Assembly (NCBI RefSeq): GCF_000473085.1
Contig: NZ_AXBA01000002.1
Span: forward strand, 1 to 64,000
Length of the DNA stretch: 64,000 bases
Direction of reading: 5' to 3'
Source: Azorhizobium doebereinerae UFLA1-100
GTDB taxonomy: Bacteria > Pseudomonadota > Alphaproteobacteria > Rhizobiales > Xanthobacteraceae
The translations under genes and the position numbers were made by a program. Every line of letters begins with the position of its first letter. Position 1 is the stretch's first letter. The notes below the pieces were generated by a model, which saw only the letters and a list, made by a program, of their open reading frames with translations, was not told where the DNA came from and made no database searches. This document shows, one piece after another, positions 40,499 through 49,272 of the stretch.

Positions 40499-40962
40499 GC
40501 CCGGACGCCCCGGAAATAGCCGAGCGCCTGGAGGCGGCGCAGGGAGTTCGGCACCTCCGCGTGGGCGAGCGCGTCAAACTCAGCATCCCTGGCCGCGGGC
40601 GAGAGCGCCGGCAGCACCAGGTCGAGACCACGCTGGAGGGTCGAGTGCTCGGGCACCACGAAGAACCGCTGATCGACCAGGGCCTGCAACCAGTAGAAGG
40701 AGACCAGGCCCAGAAGCGCCACTGGCTGCCCCGGCTCTCGGTATGGCGCTGTTGCGTCGTCGTGAGCGCGCTTTGAACGACGCAACAACTTCTTGCGAAC
40801 CGGCCTCGGATAGGGTTCGAGTATCTCGGCCGTGGCGTCGATCAGCAACTCCACAGCGGCCATCGATTCCTTGGATGGATCGACGCCGTTCATCACCACG
40901 CCGAGGAAGATCTGTGGCGGGAGCGTGAGCTCAATTATTTCTCTGTCGGTCAACTGGATCAC
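40495..40962 (-). CDS. Hypothetical protein, 155 aa
   Basis: MIQLTDREIIELTLPPQIFL ... NGVDPSKESMAAVELLIDA, then RRLQALGYFRGVRA. Helical. Start GTG 40962 overlaps the helicase stop (GTGA). Possibly helicase-associated by context; no family. Confidence 0.45.
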   Translation of the reverse strand: MIQLTDREIIELTLPPQIFLGVVMNGVDPSKESMAAVELLIDATAEILEPYPRPVRKKLLRRSKRAHDDATAPYREPGQPVALLGLVSFYWLQALVDQRFFVVPEHSTLQRGLDLVLPALSPAARDAEFDALAHAEVPNSLRRLQALGYFRGVRA

Positions 40963-42665
40963 TCTGCTGCGCCCCGGTTCTGCCGGGCTCCCTTTTCGAG
41001 ATAGCGCTGCGCCAGCGCCACGAGGTTGCTGACGTCGGTGTGGACGGGCTCCGGGGCGAGGTGCGGATCGTTCACGCCATGCTGCTCGCTCGACTTGATG
41101 CCGAGGCGGGAGATCACCACCGGGTCGGAGCCGTCTTCGCTCACCAGGAAGTGGGCCGATACCGGATTTTCCTGGCCCTCGCGATCAAGGCGCCAGATGA
41201 GTTGCTGATGCACGCCAGGCGACCAATCCAATTCGCCCACCACCAGGTCGCTGAAGCGATACTGGAGACCATCCAGGCCGGCCCCGGATCGCAGGCTGAT
41301 GATCATGAGGTTGGTGTCCCCGTTCATCGCAGCCTTCTTCGCTCGGTCCTTGGCCGCCGGGGACTCCGATCCGGTGTACATGACCGGGTTGAAGTCCTTC
41401 AGTTCCTCCAGCCATATCGAATAGACTTCGCGGTGCCAGCCCGCGAGCAGCACCGGCTGATCGTTCTCCAACAGCAGCCGGACGTAGCCCGCTGCGCTGC
41501 GCGCCTTGGAGATGCCGGTAGCCTCCCGCAGCCGCCAGTCGAGTTCGCGCACGGCCTCGCCGCGCTCGGTGAACGAGCCGGATGTCGCAGTGATGGCGAG
41601 CTGGCGCGCGATCTGCTCCACCGCGTCGAGGTCTTTCTGATTGTGCTCGACGGTGTGGATGATGCGGTTGACCGGCGGCATCTGCTGCCCGACGTCGGCC
41701 TTGGTCCGGCGCAGGTAGACATGCTGCTCCCGGAGATAGGTGCCAAGCGCCTTCGGGTCCTTCAGGTGCCTGCCGTCAGGCGCCCATTCTCGGATGAAAT
41801 CGTAACGATCACCCAGGACGTTGGGGTCGATGAACTTCAGGACGTCATAGATCTCGATGCCGTAGCCATAGATCGGCGAGCCGGTGAGGCCAAGGCGGCG
41901 TGTCGCATTGTCGGCGAGCACCTTGGCGGCGGCACCCATGTCCGACTGCTCGCCGGTGCGCAACTTCTGGATCTCGTCGAAGATGGCCGTCGGAATGCGC
42001 ATCTGCGCAAACACGTCGGCCCACCCTCGGATCTGCGAATAGCGGAAGATGTAGACGTCGCCGCCGGGCAGGCGCTCGCGGTCCGGCATGGTGCCCCTGA
42101 CGCTGTAGCAGCGCAGCGTGGTGAACGCCTCCAGCTTTTCCTTCCACTGGCGCTGGAGATGGGCCTCAACCACGATCGCCGCCGGCAGAGCGCGGGGCCG
42201 CAGGCAGGCGAGGCCGCCGACATAGGTCTTCCCAAGTCCGCCGACGTCGCCGAGCAGCAACGAGCCGCGGCGGTACCACATCTCCACCGCCTCGTGCTGG
42301 TAGCGCCGGCCGTCCTGGCCCGGCTTCAGCCCGGCGGCCACCGCGGGCGGCGTCCATGTTGGCAGGAAGATGCGTTCCATCTCCGCCGCACTGCGTTCGA
42401 ACAGCGACCGCCCACCCTTGAGCTCGCCAAGGTCCGTGTCGCTGATGGTGAAGCTATAGCGGCTGGTGAACCACTCCAGGTCCGCGCAAGTCGCGGCGTC
42501 GTGTCCGAGCTTGAAGGGCGACGTCGATGTCTTGGGGATTCGCGGGAAGATCTGCTTCAGGCGGATGCAGACGTGCGGCTCCAATTCGTCGATGACCCAG
42601 GTCCGGCCCTCGAGACGCAGCTTGCCGACCGGGCGCAGAGCAGGAACGGTGCGGATCAGATCCAT
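40959..42665 (-). CDS. SNF2-like DNA helicase
   Basis: 568 residues. After an N-terminal 120-residue region come Walker A LLLGDVGGLGKT (about 136-147), DExx box AIFDEIQKL (about 227), GLTGSPIYGYG (motif III) and the C-terminal helicase half ending in QLIWRLDREGQ (motif VI). SNF2-type ATPases of this length appear in phage replication modules. The gene overlaps the VRR-NUC gene upstream by 10 bases; the two may work together on DNA branches. Confidence 0.85.
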   Translation of the reverse strand: MDLIRTVPALRPVGKLRLEGRTWVIDELEPHVCIRLKQIFPRIPKTSTSPFKLGHDAATCADLEWFTSRYSFTISDTDLGELKGGRSLFERSAAEMERIFLPTWTPPAVAAGLKPGQDGRRYQHEAVEMWYRRGSLLLGDVGGLGKTYVGGLACLRPRALPAAIVVEAHLQRQWKEKLEAFTTLRCYSVRGTMPDRERLPGGDVYIFRYSQIRGWADVFAQMRIPTAIFDEIQKLRTGEQSDMGAAAKVLADNATRRLGLTGSPIYGYGIEIYDVLKFIDPNVLGDRYDFIREWAPDGRHLKDPKALGTYLREQHVYLRRTKADVGQQMPPVNRIIHTVEHNQKDLDAVEQIARQLAITATSGSFTERGEAVRELDWRLREATGISKARSAAGYVRLLLENDQPVLLAGWHREVYSIWLEELKDFNPVMYTGSESPAAKDRAKKAAMNGDTNLMIISLRSGAGLDGLQYRFSDLVVGELDWSPGVHQQLIWRLDREGQENPVSAHFLVSEDGSDPVVISRLGIKSSEQHGVNDPHLAPEPVHTDVSNLVALAQRYLEKGARQNRGAAE

Positions 42666-43009
42666 GCGGCCCCCAGCGATGCGACCGCCGCGCGCTTGCC
42701 GTTGATTAGCGGCGGCAGCGTCATGGGCACATTCGAGACGAGGAGCATCGCGGTGACCGCCTCATGGCTGGCATACCGCAGGAGTTGGCGATAGATCGAA
42801 GCCTTCGACCCGCCTGTCTTCACCTCAATGGCGAGGCCGCCTGCCACGAGGAAATCCACGATATCTCCCGGCGCCAAGCGCTTCTCGCGCTCAAACGGGA
42901 TGGCTGACTCCACGAGGATCTGCTCGATATCGGCCTGCGTCCGCTTCTCGTCCGTGAGGTCAATACGACGGCGACGGAGGAGCTCCACGATGATGCCGAT
43001 ATGGCTCAC
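42656..43009 (-). CDS. VRR-NUC-type nuclease
   Basis: 117 residues. Core KRTQADIEQILVE ... PGDIVDFLVAGGLAIEVKTG with the D...E.K metal-binding residues of the PD-(D/E)XK VRR-NUC superfamily. Start GTG 43009. Paired with an SNF2-like helicase as in many phages, suggesting a structure-specific nuclease for recombination or repair. Confidence 0.75.
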   Translation of the reverse strand: MSHIGIIVELLRRRRIDLTDEKRTQADIEQILVESAIPFEREKRLAPGDIVDFLVAGGLAIEVKTGGSKASIYRQLLRYASHEAVTAMLLVSNVPMTLPPLINGKRAAVASLGAAWI

Positions 43010-43062
43010 GACGCGCCCCCGAGGTTCATCGGCGCGCCGGAAGTCGTGCTATCCTGGCAGGC

Positions 43063-43299
43063 ATGTGCAGCAACGTTGAAGCCATCGCCCGAGCGGTGTG
43101 CGAGCGGGAACTTCAGGCGAACTGGTCCGGGGCGGCGCTCGCCCTGGCGGTCGAGAAGTTCTGGCCCGTGGTGGCCGCACAGATCGAGGCCGGGCACCGC
43201 ACCGATGACGGCGAGGAGATCCCCGTCCCGCTCGAGGCCGGCCTTGCGGCATGGCGCGTCTGGCAGGCACGCCATGCCGAATGGAAGCGCTGGTGGTAG
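43063..43299 (+). CDS. Moron hypothetical protein, 78 aa
   Basis: MCSNVEAIARAVCERELQAN ... GAALALAVEKFWPVVAAQIE. Reads against the surrounding operon. A TATCCT-like -10 lies just before ATG 43063, with little or no leader. Helical, unknown role. First of a two-gene rightward cassette. Confidence 0.5.
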   Translation: MCSNVEAIARAVCERELQANWSGAALALAVEKFWPVVAAQIEAGHRTDDGEEIPVPLEAGLAAWRVWQARHAEWKRWW

Positions 43300-43356
43300 G
43301 GTCTTTGCTGGGCCCCTGCGAACGGGCGCGCGTGGTACGTGGGGGGGCAATCGATT

Positions 43357-44031
43357 ATGCGCATGACAATTGCTGTGGGCGCGCTGTCTGGCGCGGTCGC
43401 GGCCTGTTTGGTCGTTGGCTTCGCCCTTTGGCTCAACGGCTTCGGAGAGCCATGGATCGGGTTTGCCGGCGGCGTTGCCGGAGGACTTGTCGGAGGCATC
43501 CTGACGCTCGCGGCCGGATACATGGCTTTCCACGCCGCTATGGTCGAGGTGAAGGCTAATGCTGATGAGGCGACGGCCCGAAAGGCTTTGGCACTCAGGG
43601 CGGTGGACAAGGTCCTTACCACCTACATCCGGCACATGAACGACGTTTATGAAAAGCACAAAGATAACGTGTCCAGCTTTGATCAGAGCGACCTGATTTA
43701 CTTTCAAGTCGATCTCAGTGCTATGATCGCAGCCATTGAAGGTGATAGTTTTTGGCGAGTTGGAGACGATATTCAAATTCGTCTTATAGACGTCGTCGGC
43801 GCGATCGGATTGATTCCGCGGCAAGTCGAAGATACGCGATATCACCGCCATCCCGTTGCGGACGTCGCCAGAACCTGGAAGCCCATCATCGACAACCTGA
43901 GGCAGATCAAATCGCTGTGCGACCGGGAACTGGACGAGATCGGTGCCAAGCGGCGCTCTCGTAGACCATGGCAGGTATTCTCGGGCGACATCCTGCGTCA
44001 ACGCAGAGGCCGGCGAAAGAAGATGCAATAG
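43357..44031 (+). CDS. Moron membrane protein, 224 aa
   Basis: Two transmembrane helices near the N-terminus (GALSGAVAACLVVGFALWL; FAGGVAGGLVGGILTLAA) are followed by a cytoplasmic helical domain (VEVKANADEATARKALALRA; DNVSSFDQSDLIYFQV). GC content is lower than the neighbours. A G run lies upstream of ATG 43357. Inserted opposite to the operon: typical of a phage moron affecting the host envelope or defence. Family unknown. Confidence 0.65.
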   Translation: MRMTIAVGALSGAVAACLVVGFALWLNGFGEPWIGFAGGVAGGLVGGILTLAAGYMAFHAAMVEVKANADEATARKALALRAVDKVLTTYIRHMNDVYEKHKDNVSSFDQSDLIYFQVDLSAMIAAIEGDSFWRVGDDIQIRLIDVVGAIGLIPRQVEDTRYHRHPVADVARTWKPIIDNLRQIKSLCDRELDEIGAKRRSRRPWQVFSGDILRQRRGRRKKMQ

Positions 44032-44151
44032 CTTGTCAAATTCGTAGACATTCCCCTGCGCAGACATCCGCCTACACCACGCGATTGCCGCCATGATAGC
44101 GGCGATCTCGGTCGCACCGACGGACGGCAGATCTGGTGTCGGATCGGTCAC
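44032..44151 (-). pseudogene. 5' stub of an operon gene interrupted by the moron
   Basis: GTG 44151 overlaps the preceding stop (GTGA) and encodes MTDPTPDLPSVGATEIAAIM, then AAIAWCRRMSAQGNVYEFDK before running into the antisense of the moron. The frame remains open to 43006, where its TGA overlaps the VRR-NUC start. The stub looks like a small operon gene split by the rightward cassette. Inference from layout. Confidence 0.35.
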
Positions 44152-44714
44152 AGCCCGCACCCCGCTTCGCACCGCGGGAGCCGCTCCCCCACCCAGGCTG
44201 GCAGGCATTCAAGGACGTGAAGGCGCTTCTTCGACATGCCGGCGAACCGCCAACCTGCCTGATAGTAGCAATGTCCCCATGTCGGCCAGGACGCACGAAA
44301 GGTGGGTTTCACCTCCCGCGGATCGACAAACGTGAACAGCCTTTCGCCCGGCCACCTCGCCCAGGCTCTCGCCATAGCCGCCAGGAGCAACGAACTGGCG
44401 CCGCCACCGACCTCACGGCGATAGACGGCGCAGTTCACGCCGGACTGTCCGTCAGCTCGGTGTTCTGATCTGCGCCAAACGCAAAGGGCGCCCGCGTCCG
44501 CACTCACCAGGATCAGCTTCTGGCCCGGGCCACAGATCAATTTGGGCCGTGTGCGGGATCGATGATCGCCGGCTGAATAATGGCGCTCGAAGATCGCCCG
44601 CGCGGTGTCGTCTCCATCACGGACCTCGATCCAACCCGAGCCGATCAGGAATGGCTGAACTTCGACGCGGGCCATCTTCGGGGGTGACGGGGAGGTAGTG
44701 GCGATCTTGGTCAT
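44148..44714 (-). CDS. GNAT/Mom-like phage protein
   Basis: 188 residues. IFERHYSAGDHRSRTRPKLI, then GPGQKLILVSADAGALCVWR and DGQSGVNCAVYRREVGGGAS, WARWPGERLFTFVDP. The HYS ... W... GVNCA..R.E ... RLFT.V pattern is a conserved phage family that resembles GNAT-fold enzymes of the Mom type (adenine modification in Mu). It directly follows the DndC-like gene in the operon. Fold assignment is tentative, and no cofactor site is certain. GAAGG lies before ATG 44714. Confidence 0.5.
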   Translation of the reverse strand: MTKIATTSPSPPKMARVEVQPFLIGSGWIEVRDGDDTARAIFERHYSAGDHRSRTRPKLICGPGQKLILVSADAGALCVWRRSEHRADGQSGVNCAVYRREVGGGASSLLLAAMARAWARWPGERLFTFVDPREVKPTFRASWPTWGHCYYQAGWRFAGMSKKRLHVLECLPAWVGERLPRCEAGCGL

Positions 44715-44724
44715 GATGTCGCCT

Positions 44725-45939
44725 TCACATCAGCAACGGCTGAACGGTGCCGTCGGCATAGACGGAATCCATCGGCATGTCGGCATTCGGCTCGTCCCCA
44801 TCCCAGCCATTGGGCCACGTCTTGGCCGCGATCAGTTCGCGGATTCGGGATTCCTCTTCAGCATTGAGCAGGTCGATCAGCGGGCGACCCTGGGCCACGG
44901 CGGCGACGTTCACCTCGTCCTGGATCGTCAGGATCCGGTTCAGCGCCATCATTCTGGCATCGAATGTCAGCGGCCCCTGCCGCTGCTGGTTCTTCACCAG
45001 CGAGCCGTCCTTGCGCTTCTCGCCGCCGGGCTGCCGCAGCCGGTTCTTCGGTTCCCGCAGTTCCCGGTAGAGCGGCTTCAGCCCCTTCAGCGGCGCCAGA
45101 TAGGCCCACTGGGGGGCGCGCAGTATGGTGTCCAGCGCCAAGTCTTTAGAGGCCAATGGGCAGCCGGCGCAGCCGGTGCGCGCGTTGATCTCCTCCGCCT
45201 CGTCGCCGCCATAGGCATCTGCCACGGCCGCGCTCTCCCAGCCGCCATATTCCTCCATGGGCGCGTAGATGCGCAGCCAGTCCCACACGTTGCAGACGCG
45301 CCAGTGCAGGATGGGCGCAAGGGTCGCAAGCCGGCCACGGATGCCCTTCGCCTCCGGCAGCAGCTTCTGGTACCAGCCCTGCCCGCACTCAGCCCCGTTC
45401 GTCCCGCAGGACATGGTGATGCGCTGGTCGCGCACCGCGCTTTCTCCCTCGCGAACGCCGGTGATCATGAGCACCTGGCCGTCGATGCTGGCGAGCCTCG
45501 CCTCGAGCGCATCGGCCATGGGGTCGATCTTGATCTGCCGAGTGCACCAGCGCAGCGTGTTGTTGTTCGGGGGCGGCACGCCCCGTCCCAGGATGTAGAC
45601 GAGGAAACGCTTGTCCAAGGGCGCGCGCACCACCTCGCAATGGATGCCGCGCGCAGCGAGCTGCGCCATGATCCGCGTCGCGGAGATGTACAGGGGCGGA
45701 AGCTCCTGGCGAGTGTCGGCGTAGAAAACCGTAAGGGACTTCGGCGGGGCGATCCGTCCGACATCAATCAGGTGCACGATGAGGGTTAGCGTCGCCGTGG
45801 AATCCTTGCCGCCTGACCAAGCGATGGCCCAATGGTCATGCAGCGGGCCATAGGCCTGCATCGACGCGACAGTGAACTCGACAGCTTCATCATAGGCGAG
45901 CCGCTTCGACCCTTCGAATAGTGTTGGTTGTGCGGTCAT
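44725..45939 (-). CDS. DndC-like PAPS-reductase-family ATP pyrophosphatase
   Basis: 404 residues. PP-loop AWSGGKDST (about 42-48), FYADTRQELPPLY, RWCTRQIKIDP (130-140), TGVREGES (160-167), a Cys pair in SCGTNGAECG and GCAGCPL (256-262). These match DndC/SspD, the ATP-dependent Fe-S proteins that activate sulfur for phosphorothioate DNA, more than metabolic PAPS reductases. No DndB, D or E is nearby. ATG 45939 overlaps the previous stop. Likely DNA or tRNA sulfur chemistry; substrate unknown. Confidence 0.75.
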   Translation of the reverse strand: MTAQPTLFEGSKRLAYDEAVEFTVASMQAYGPLHDHWAIAWSGGKDSTATLTLIVHLIDVGRIAPPKSLTVFYADTRQELPPLYISATRIMAQLAARGIHCEVVRAPLDKRFLVYILGRGVPPPNNNTLRWCTRQIKIDPMADALEARLASIDGQVLMITGVREGESAVRDQRITMSCGTNGAECGQGWYQKLLPEAKGIRGRLATLAPILHWRVCNVWDWLRIYAPMEEYGGWESAAVADAYGGDEAEEINARTGCAGCPLASKDLALDTILRAPQWAYLAPLKGLKPLYRELREPKNRLRQPGGEKRKDGSLVKNQQRQGPLTFDARMMALNRILTIQDEVNVAAVAQGRPLIDLLNAEEESRIRELIAAKTWPNGWDGDEPNADMPMDSVYADGTVQPLLM

Positions 45940-46322
45940 TCAGCCAACTCCCGTGCTGCCGGCAATCCGCCTTTCAGCCGCCGGCGCGTTTCCTTATCGA
46001 GCGAGTATCCCTGCCCCCACACGGTGGTGATGACGACGCCGAAGGGCGCGACCTTCTTCCGGATCTTGCAGATGAAGACGTCCACGATCTTCTCGTTCGC
46101 GGCGTCGCGGCCGTCGTTGTGATAGAGCGCCGCCATCAGGAAGTCCTTGGTTGCCATGTCACGTGCCGTAAGCGCACCCATCACCACCACCTCGGCCTTG
46201 GTGAGCCACCATTCGATGGGGACGACGATCCGCCAGCCTAGGAGACCTTCGAGTTGCGCCACGCGCTCGCGCAGCACCTCGTTCTCGGCCACCACGACCT
46301 CAAGCCTTGCTGCGAGATCCAT
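45936..46322 (-). CDS. Winged-helix (OmpR/PhoB-type) DNA-binding protein
   Basis: 128 residues: an N-terminal coiled coil (RLEVVVAENEVLRERVAQLE), then a winged helix with EKIVDVFICKIRKKV and VITTVWGQGYSLD, the recognition helix and wing of transcriptional regulatory C-terminal domains. No receiver domain. It overlaps the ParB-like gene by 23 bases. Probably regulates the operon. Confidence 0.7.
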   Translation of the reverse strand: MDLAARLEVVVAENEVLRERVAQLEGLLGWRIVVPIEWWLTKAEVVVMGALTARDMATKDFLMAALYHNDGRDAANEKIVDVFICKIRKKVAPFGVVITTVWGQGYSLDKETRRRLKGGLPAARELAE

Positions 46323-47136
46323 GGCGCCTTCTCGTATTGCGATAGAGGACGACGATCAGCGCACGCCAGCGCGGCATGCCTTTCGCCGCAGCGAACTGTG
46401 CGGCCTCTCGGTCAGCCGAAGGACCCATGCCGCGGATCGCGGTGGCGAGATCGCTGGACTCCACCTCGCCGGCATAATCCGCACCGTGCAGCAGTTCGCT
46501 GGCCGCTTTGAGCAGATCGGCCGAGATCGGCGCGCACTTCGCTTCCACCAGGCACTGCACCACCTGCCGGGCTTTCATCGCGCCGAGGCGCGAACACATG
46601 GAGCGGAGGGTGGAGATCGCCATGGTGTCGCCCACCTCATAGGCACCATTGGCGGGCGGAACCTTCAACACCCGCGCGCCGGCCCGCTCACACACCTGCT
46701 GGATGGTCTGCTCATCAGGGTCACCGGCCGCCACGGCCGCGTGAAAGAGTTGGGTTGGCGTGACCGAGATGCGGTCGCGATTGTGCCCGATGAATGCCCG
46801 GGCCCGCTGGAGCAGATCCGCAGCTTCCACCACCATGACCGGGATCTCCGCAATGTCGGGATGCGACGCCGCTGCCAAGGCAGTGTGCTGGCCGTCGAGC
46901 ACATGAAACGCGCCGTCGATCTCAACCACCACCGGCGGTTTGAAGCGGCGCCAGTCCCACTCGCCGATGATCCGGCGAAGCAGACGCATGGATCGCTCGG
47001 ACAGGTTGCGCTGATAGGTATCGTCGACCAGCAATTTTTCCGGCGCGATCCAGATGAACCGGGGAGCCGCGGTGATCGCGACCGAAGGGGTAAGGTCGGG
47101 AAAGACCAGCGGAGAGATGGGGCGGATCTGCGTCAT
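46300..47136 (-). CDS. ParB/Srx-like nuclease-fold protein
   Basis: 278 residues. FIWIAPEKLLVDDTYQRNLS then VVVEIDGAFHVLDGQHTALA is the ParB/sulfiredoxin N-terminal domain with the GQHT (in place of GxHR) phosphate-binding motif. The C-terminal half is helical. In phages such proteins often sit next to PAPS-reductase-like genes and DNA methylases, as here. ATG 47136 overlaps the methylase stop (ATGA). Could be a nuclease/NTPase of the modification cluster. Confidence 0.75.
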   Translation of the reverse strand: MTQIRPISPLVFPDLTPSVAITAAPRFIWIAPEKLLVDDTYQRNLSERSMRLLRRIIGEWDWRRFKPPVVVEIDGAFHVLDGQHTALAAASHPDIAEIPVMVVEAADLLQRARAFIGHNRDRISVTPTQLFHAAVAAGDPDEQTIQQVCERAGARVLKVPPANGAYEVGDTMAISTLRSMCSRLGAMKARQVVQCLVEAKCAPISADLLKAASELLHGADYAGEVESSDLATAIRGMGPSADREAAQFAAAKGMPRWRALIVVLYRNTRRRHGSRSKA

Positions 47137-49247
47137 TCCGCTGCCTCAAGGAAGAGCGACGCCTGACCGTGAGCAGGTGGGCGCCGGCGCGGCGCGCGCA
47201 CCTCGCGCGGCTGATAATTCGCCGCCACCAAAGCGCGGGACTCGGTCGGGCACACCGCGTTGCCGCACATATGCCCTTGCTGCTCCAGGCTGAACCGGAT
47301 CACCTCGCCGTCCTCGTCGAGGCCATGGTCAATGATGTAGTCGCGCGGGAAGCCGTTGGCGTTGTAGCGCTCTCGCGGGGTGAGCATCCGCATGCAGATG
47401 TCCACCACCACGAAGGTAGCCCCGTCGATGTCCACGGTGACGAGATCGCCGCCATCCCAGCAGCCGTGCGCCCGCAGGAAGTCCGCCACCTGGCGCGCCC
47501 GCGCCTCATGCTCGGCGCCGAAGGGCGGTGGTGCTGCCTCCGCCTGGACGAGGCCGAAGCGCGGCTTGGCGGTGTCCGTGCGCATCGGATCGACCACCGA
47601 GGCGCCATCGTCATCGGTGCCGTAATAGACGGTCATCAGCGGCAGGGACACGAGCGCGTCATGCTGACCGCCGGCGGACTGGGTGCGCACCGGCACGTCC
47701 GCCGGAGAATCCCGTCGCTCGCTCCCGCGCAGCGTCAGCATGTGGGCAGTGACAAGCGACTGCTGACTGCCGGTCACGGTGATGGTGGAGGCTGGCTCAT
47801 CGGCTGGATGACCGGGGGCACCAGGGCGCGGCCCGTCGTTGTGCTGCGCCACATAAGCCGCCACCAGCGCGGTTTTGCCGCCGCCGCCCGCCGTGACAGT
47901 GCCAACCGGCTCGCCGGCATCCGAGCCCACCGACGCGCCGAACTGGCGGGACAGATGGACCACAGCGAGGCTGCCCTCATTGCCAGTGGGCACCGGGGTC
48001 GGCCCCGGCACATCCGCCGTATACGTGCGCGGCTCCTGACCCGGCCGCTCCCCGTAGCGGGGCACGAGATAAGGCGCGACCACACACAGGTCAGCCTTGG
48101 CCGTCTGCGTGAGCACCGGCACATCGCCGGGGCGCGGCTCGGACTGGCCGGCCCGGCCGCCACACCCCGCCAGCACGGGGGCGACGAGAGCATTCTGATC
48201 CTTGCGCGATGCCGTGATGGTCTGCACTGGCGCATCCGGCGCCCGCAGTCCGCCGCCCTGCTGGGCATAGGCCACGAAGGGCATGACGAGCGCATCGTCC
48301 CGCTTGCCGGTCATGGCGGTGAGCGGCACGTCCGTCGCTCGGTCGCGCGCCTCATCGCGCGCGGTGTGGTTCACCTTCACCACGAAGGGCCGCGCCGCAT
48401 CGAGCACATAGCGCCGCACGCCCTTGGCGATGCGGGCCTGCGTCTTGTCCGCCAGCGGGCGCTTGGCGCGGATGCCCAGCTTGCGATGGATTTCCGCGCT
48501 GCTGTCGAAGATCGAGGGGATGGGCAACGTGAAGTCGATGCAGTCGGCCGCCGTCACCCAGGGCTTGAGCGTGCCGGCCGCGATGCGCGCCGCGTCCTCC
48601 GCCACGGTCGGGTTGCCGTGCGTCGACTCGGGCCACACGATGGGCTCGCCATCGCGGCGCATGATCATGTAGAGGCGCTTGCGGATGGTGCCAGAACCCG
48701 AGCCCCAAGCCCGCCGCTGGCGCCATTCGATCTGGCCATAGCCGAGATCCGCCCACGCCGCGCAGAAAGCCTTGAACGTTTCGCCTTTGCGCACCGGGCA
48801 GCGCTTTCCGTCGGGCTGGAGCGGCCCCCAATCCACGTATTCCTCGACGTTTTCGAGAAAGACGACACGCGGCCGCTGCCACTTGGGCAGGGCCTTGATC
48901 CAGCCGACGATGGCCCAGCCGATGCCCCGCGTGGTGCGGTCGCCATCCCGGCGCGGCGCCGCGCCCTTGGCCTTGGAATGGTCGGTGCAGTCCGGCGACA
49001 TCCAGAGCATGCCGATGGGCAGGCCCGCGCACATGGAGACGCTGTCCACCGTCGCCACGTCCTGGAGCAGGTGGCGCGTGGCCGGGTGGTTGATGCGATG
49101 CATCGCCATGGCGAAGTGGTCATGGTTGATGGCGATGTCCGGATCGCGCCCGAGCGCCATGCGAATGCCGGTGCTGGCGCCCCCGCCACCGGCGAAGCTA
49201 TCGATCACCAGTTCATGCAAAGTGGCTCGTTGGACATGCACGTTCAT
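47133..49247 (-). CDS. DNA cytosine C5-methyltransferase with eight internal repeats
   Basis: 704 residues. Motif I VIDSFAGGGGASTG (13-26), motif IV SPDCTDHSKAKGA with catalytic Cys87, motif VI ENVEEY (132-137), and the C-terminal MLTPRERYNANGFPRDYII for motifs IX/X. From residue 306 to about 568 there are eight copies of a 32-37 residue unit containing D.P...T.T followed by LV.P/A, which would form an enlarged target-recognition region. ATG 49247 is preceded by GAGATGG. Methylates phage or host DNA, probably against restriction or in a larger modification pathway. Confidence 0.85.
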   Translation of the reverse strand: MNVHVQRATLHELVIDSFAGGGGASTGIRMALGRDPDIAINHDHFAMAMHRINHPATRHLLQDVATVDSVSMCAGLPIGMLWMSPDCTDHSKAKGAAPRRDGDRTTRGIGWAIVGWIKALPKWQRPRVVFLENVEEYVDWGPLQPDGKRCPVRKGETFKAFCAAWADLGYGQIEWRQRRAWGSGSGTIRKRLYMIMRRDGEPIVWPESTHGNPTVAEDAARIAAGTLKPWVTAADCIDFTLPIPSIFDSSAEIHRKLGIRAKRPLADKTQARIAKGVRRYVLDAARPFVVKVNHTARDEARDRATDVPLTAMTGKRDDALVMPFVAYAQQGGGLRAPDAPVQTITASRKDQNALVAPVLAGCGGRAGQSEPRPGDVPVLTQTAKADLCVVAPYLVPRYGERPGQEPRTYTADVPGPTPVPTGNEGSLAVVHLSRQFGASVGSDAGEPVGTVTAGGGGKTALVAAYVAQHNDGPRPGAPGHPADEPASTITVTGSQQSLVTAHMLTLRGSERRDSPADVPVRTQSAGGQHDALVSLPLMTVYYGTDDDGASVVDPMRTDTAKPRFGLVQAEAAPPPFGAEHEARARQVADFLRAHGCWDGGDLVTVDIDGATFVVVDICMRMLTPRERYNANGFPRDYIIDHGLDEDGEVIRFSLEQQGHMCGNAVCPTESRALVAANYQPREVRAPRRRPPAHGQASLFLEAAE
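47544..48332 (-). repeat. Eight tandem repeat units in C5-methyltransferase gene
   Basis: Units begin at residues 306, 338, 375, 412, 446, 483, 517 and 553 of the protein; typical cores are DAPVQTITASRKDQNALVAP and DEPASTITVTGSQQSLVTAH. Spacing is 32-37 residues. DNA identity between units is low, so the duplications are old. Confidence 0.7.
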
Positions 49248-49272
49248 GAGGCCATCTCGCTCATGTTCGCCT

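Noticed and set aside
43006-44208. 400-codon leftward frame through the moron
   Set aside because: It lies antisense to a convincing two-helix membrane protein. Only its first 40 codons resemble a real operon gene, and those are listed as a stub.
44725-47136. Complete Dnd phosphorothioation system
   Set aside because: Only a DndC-like protein is present. No DndA, B, D or E gene is visible, so a full Dnd system is not supported.
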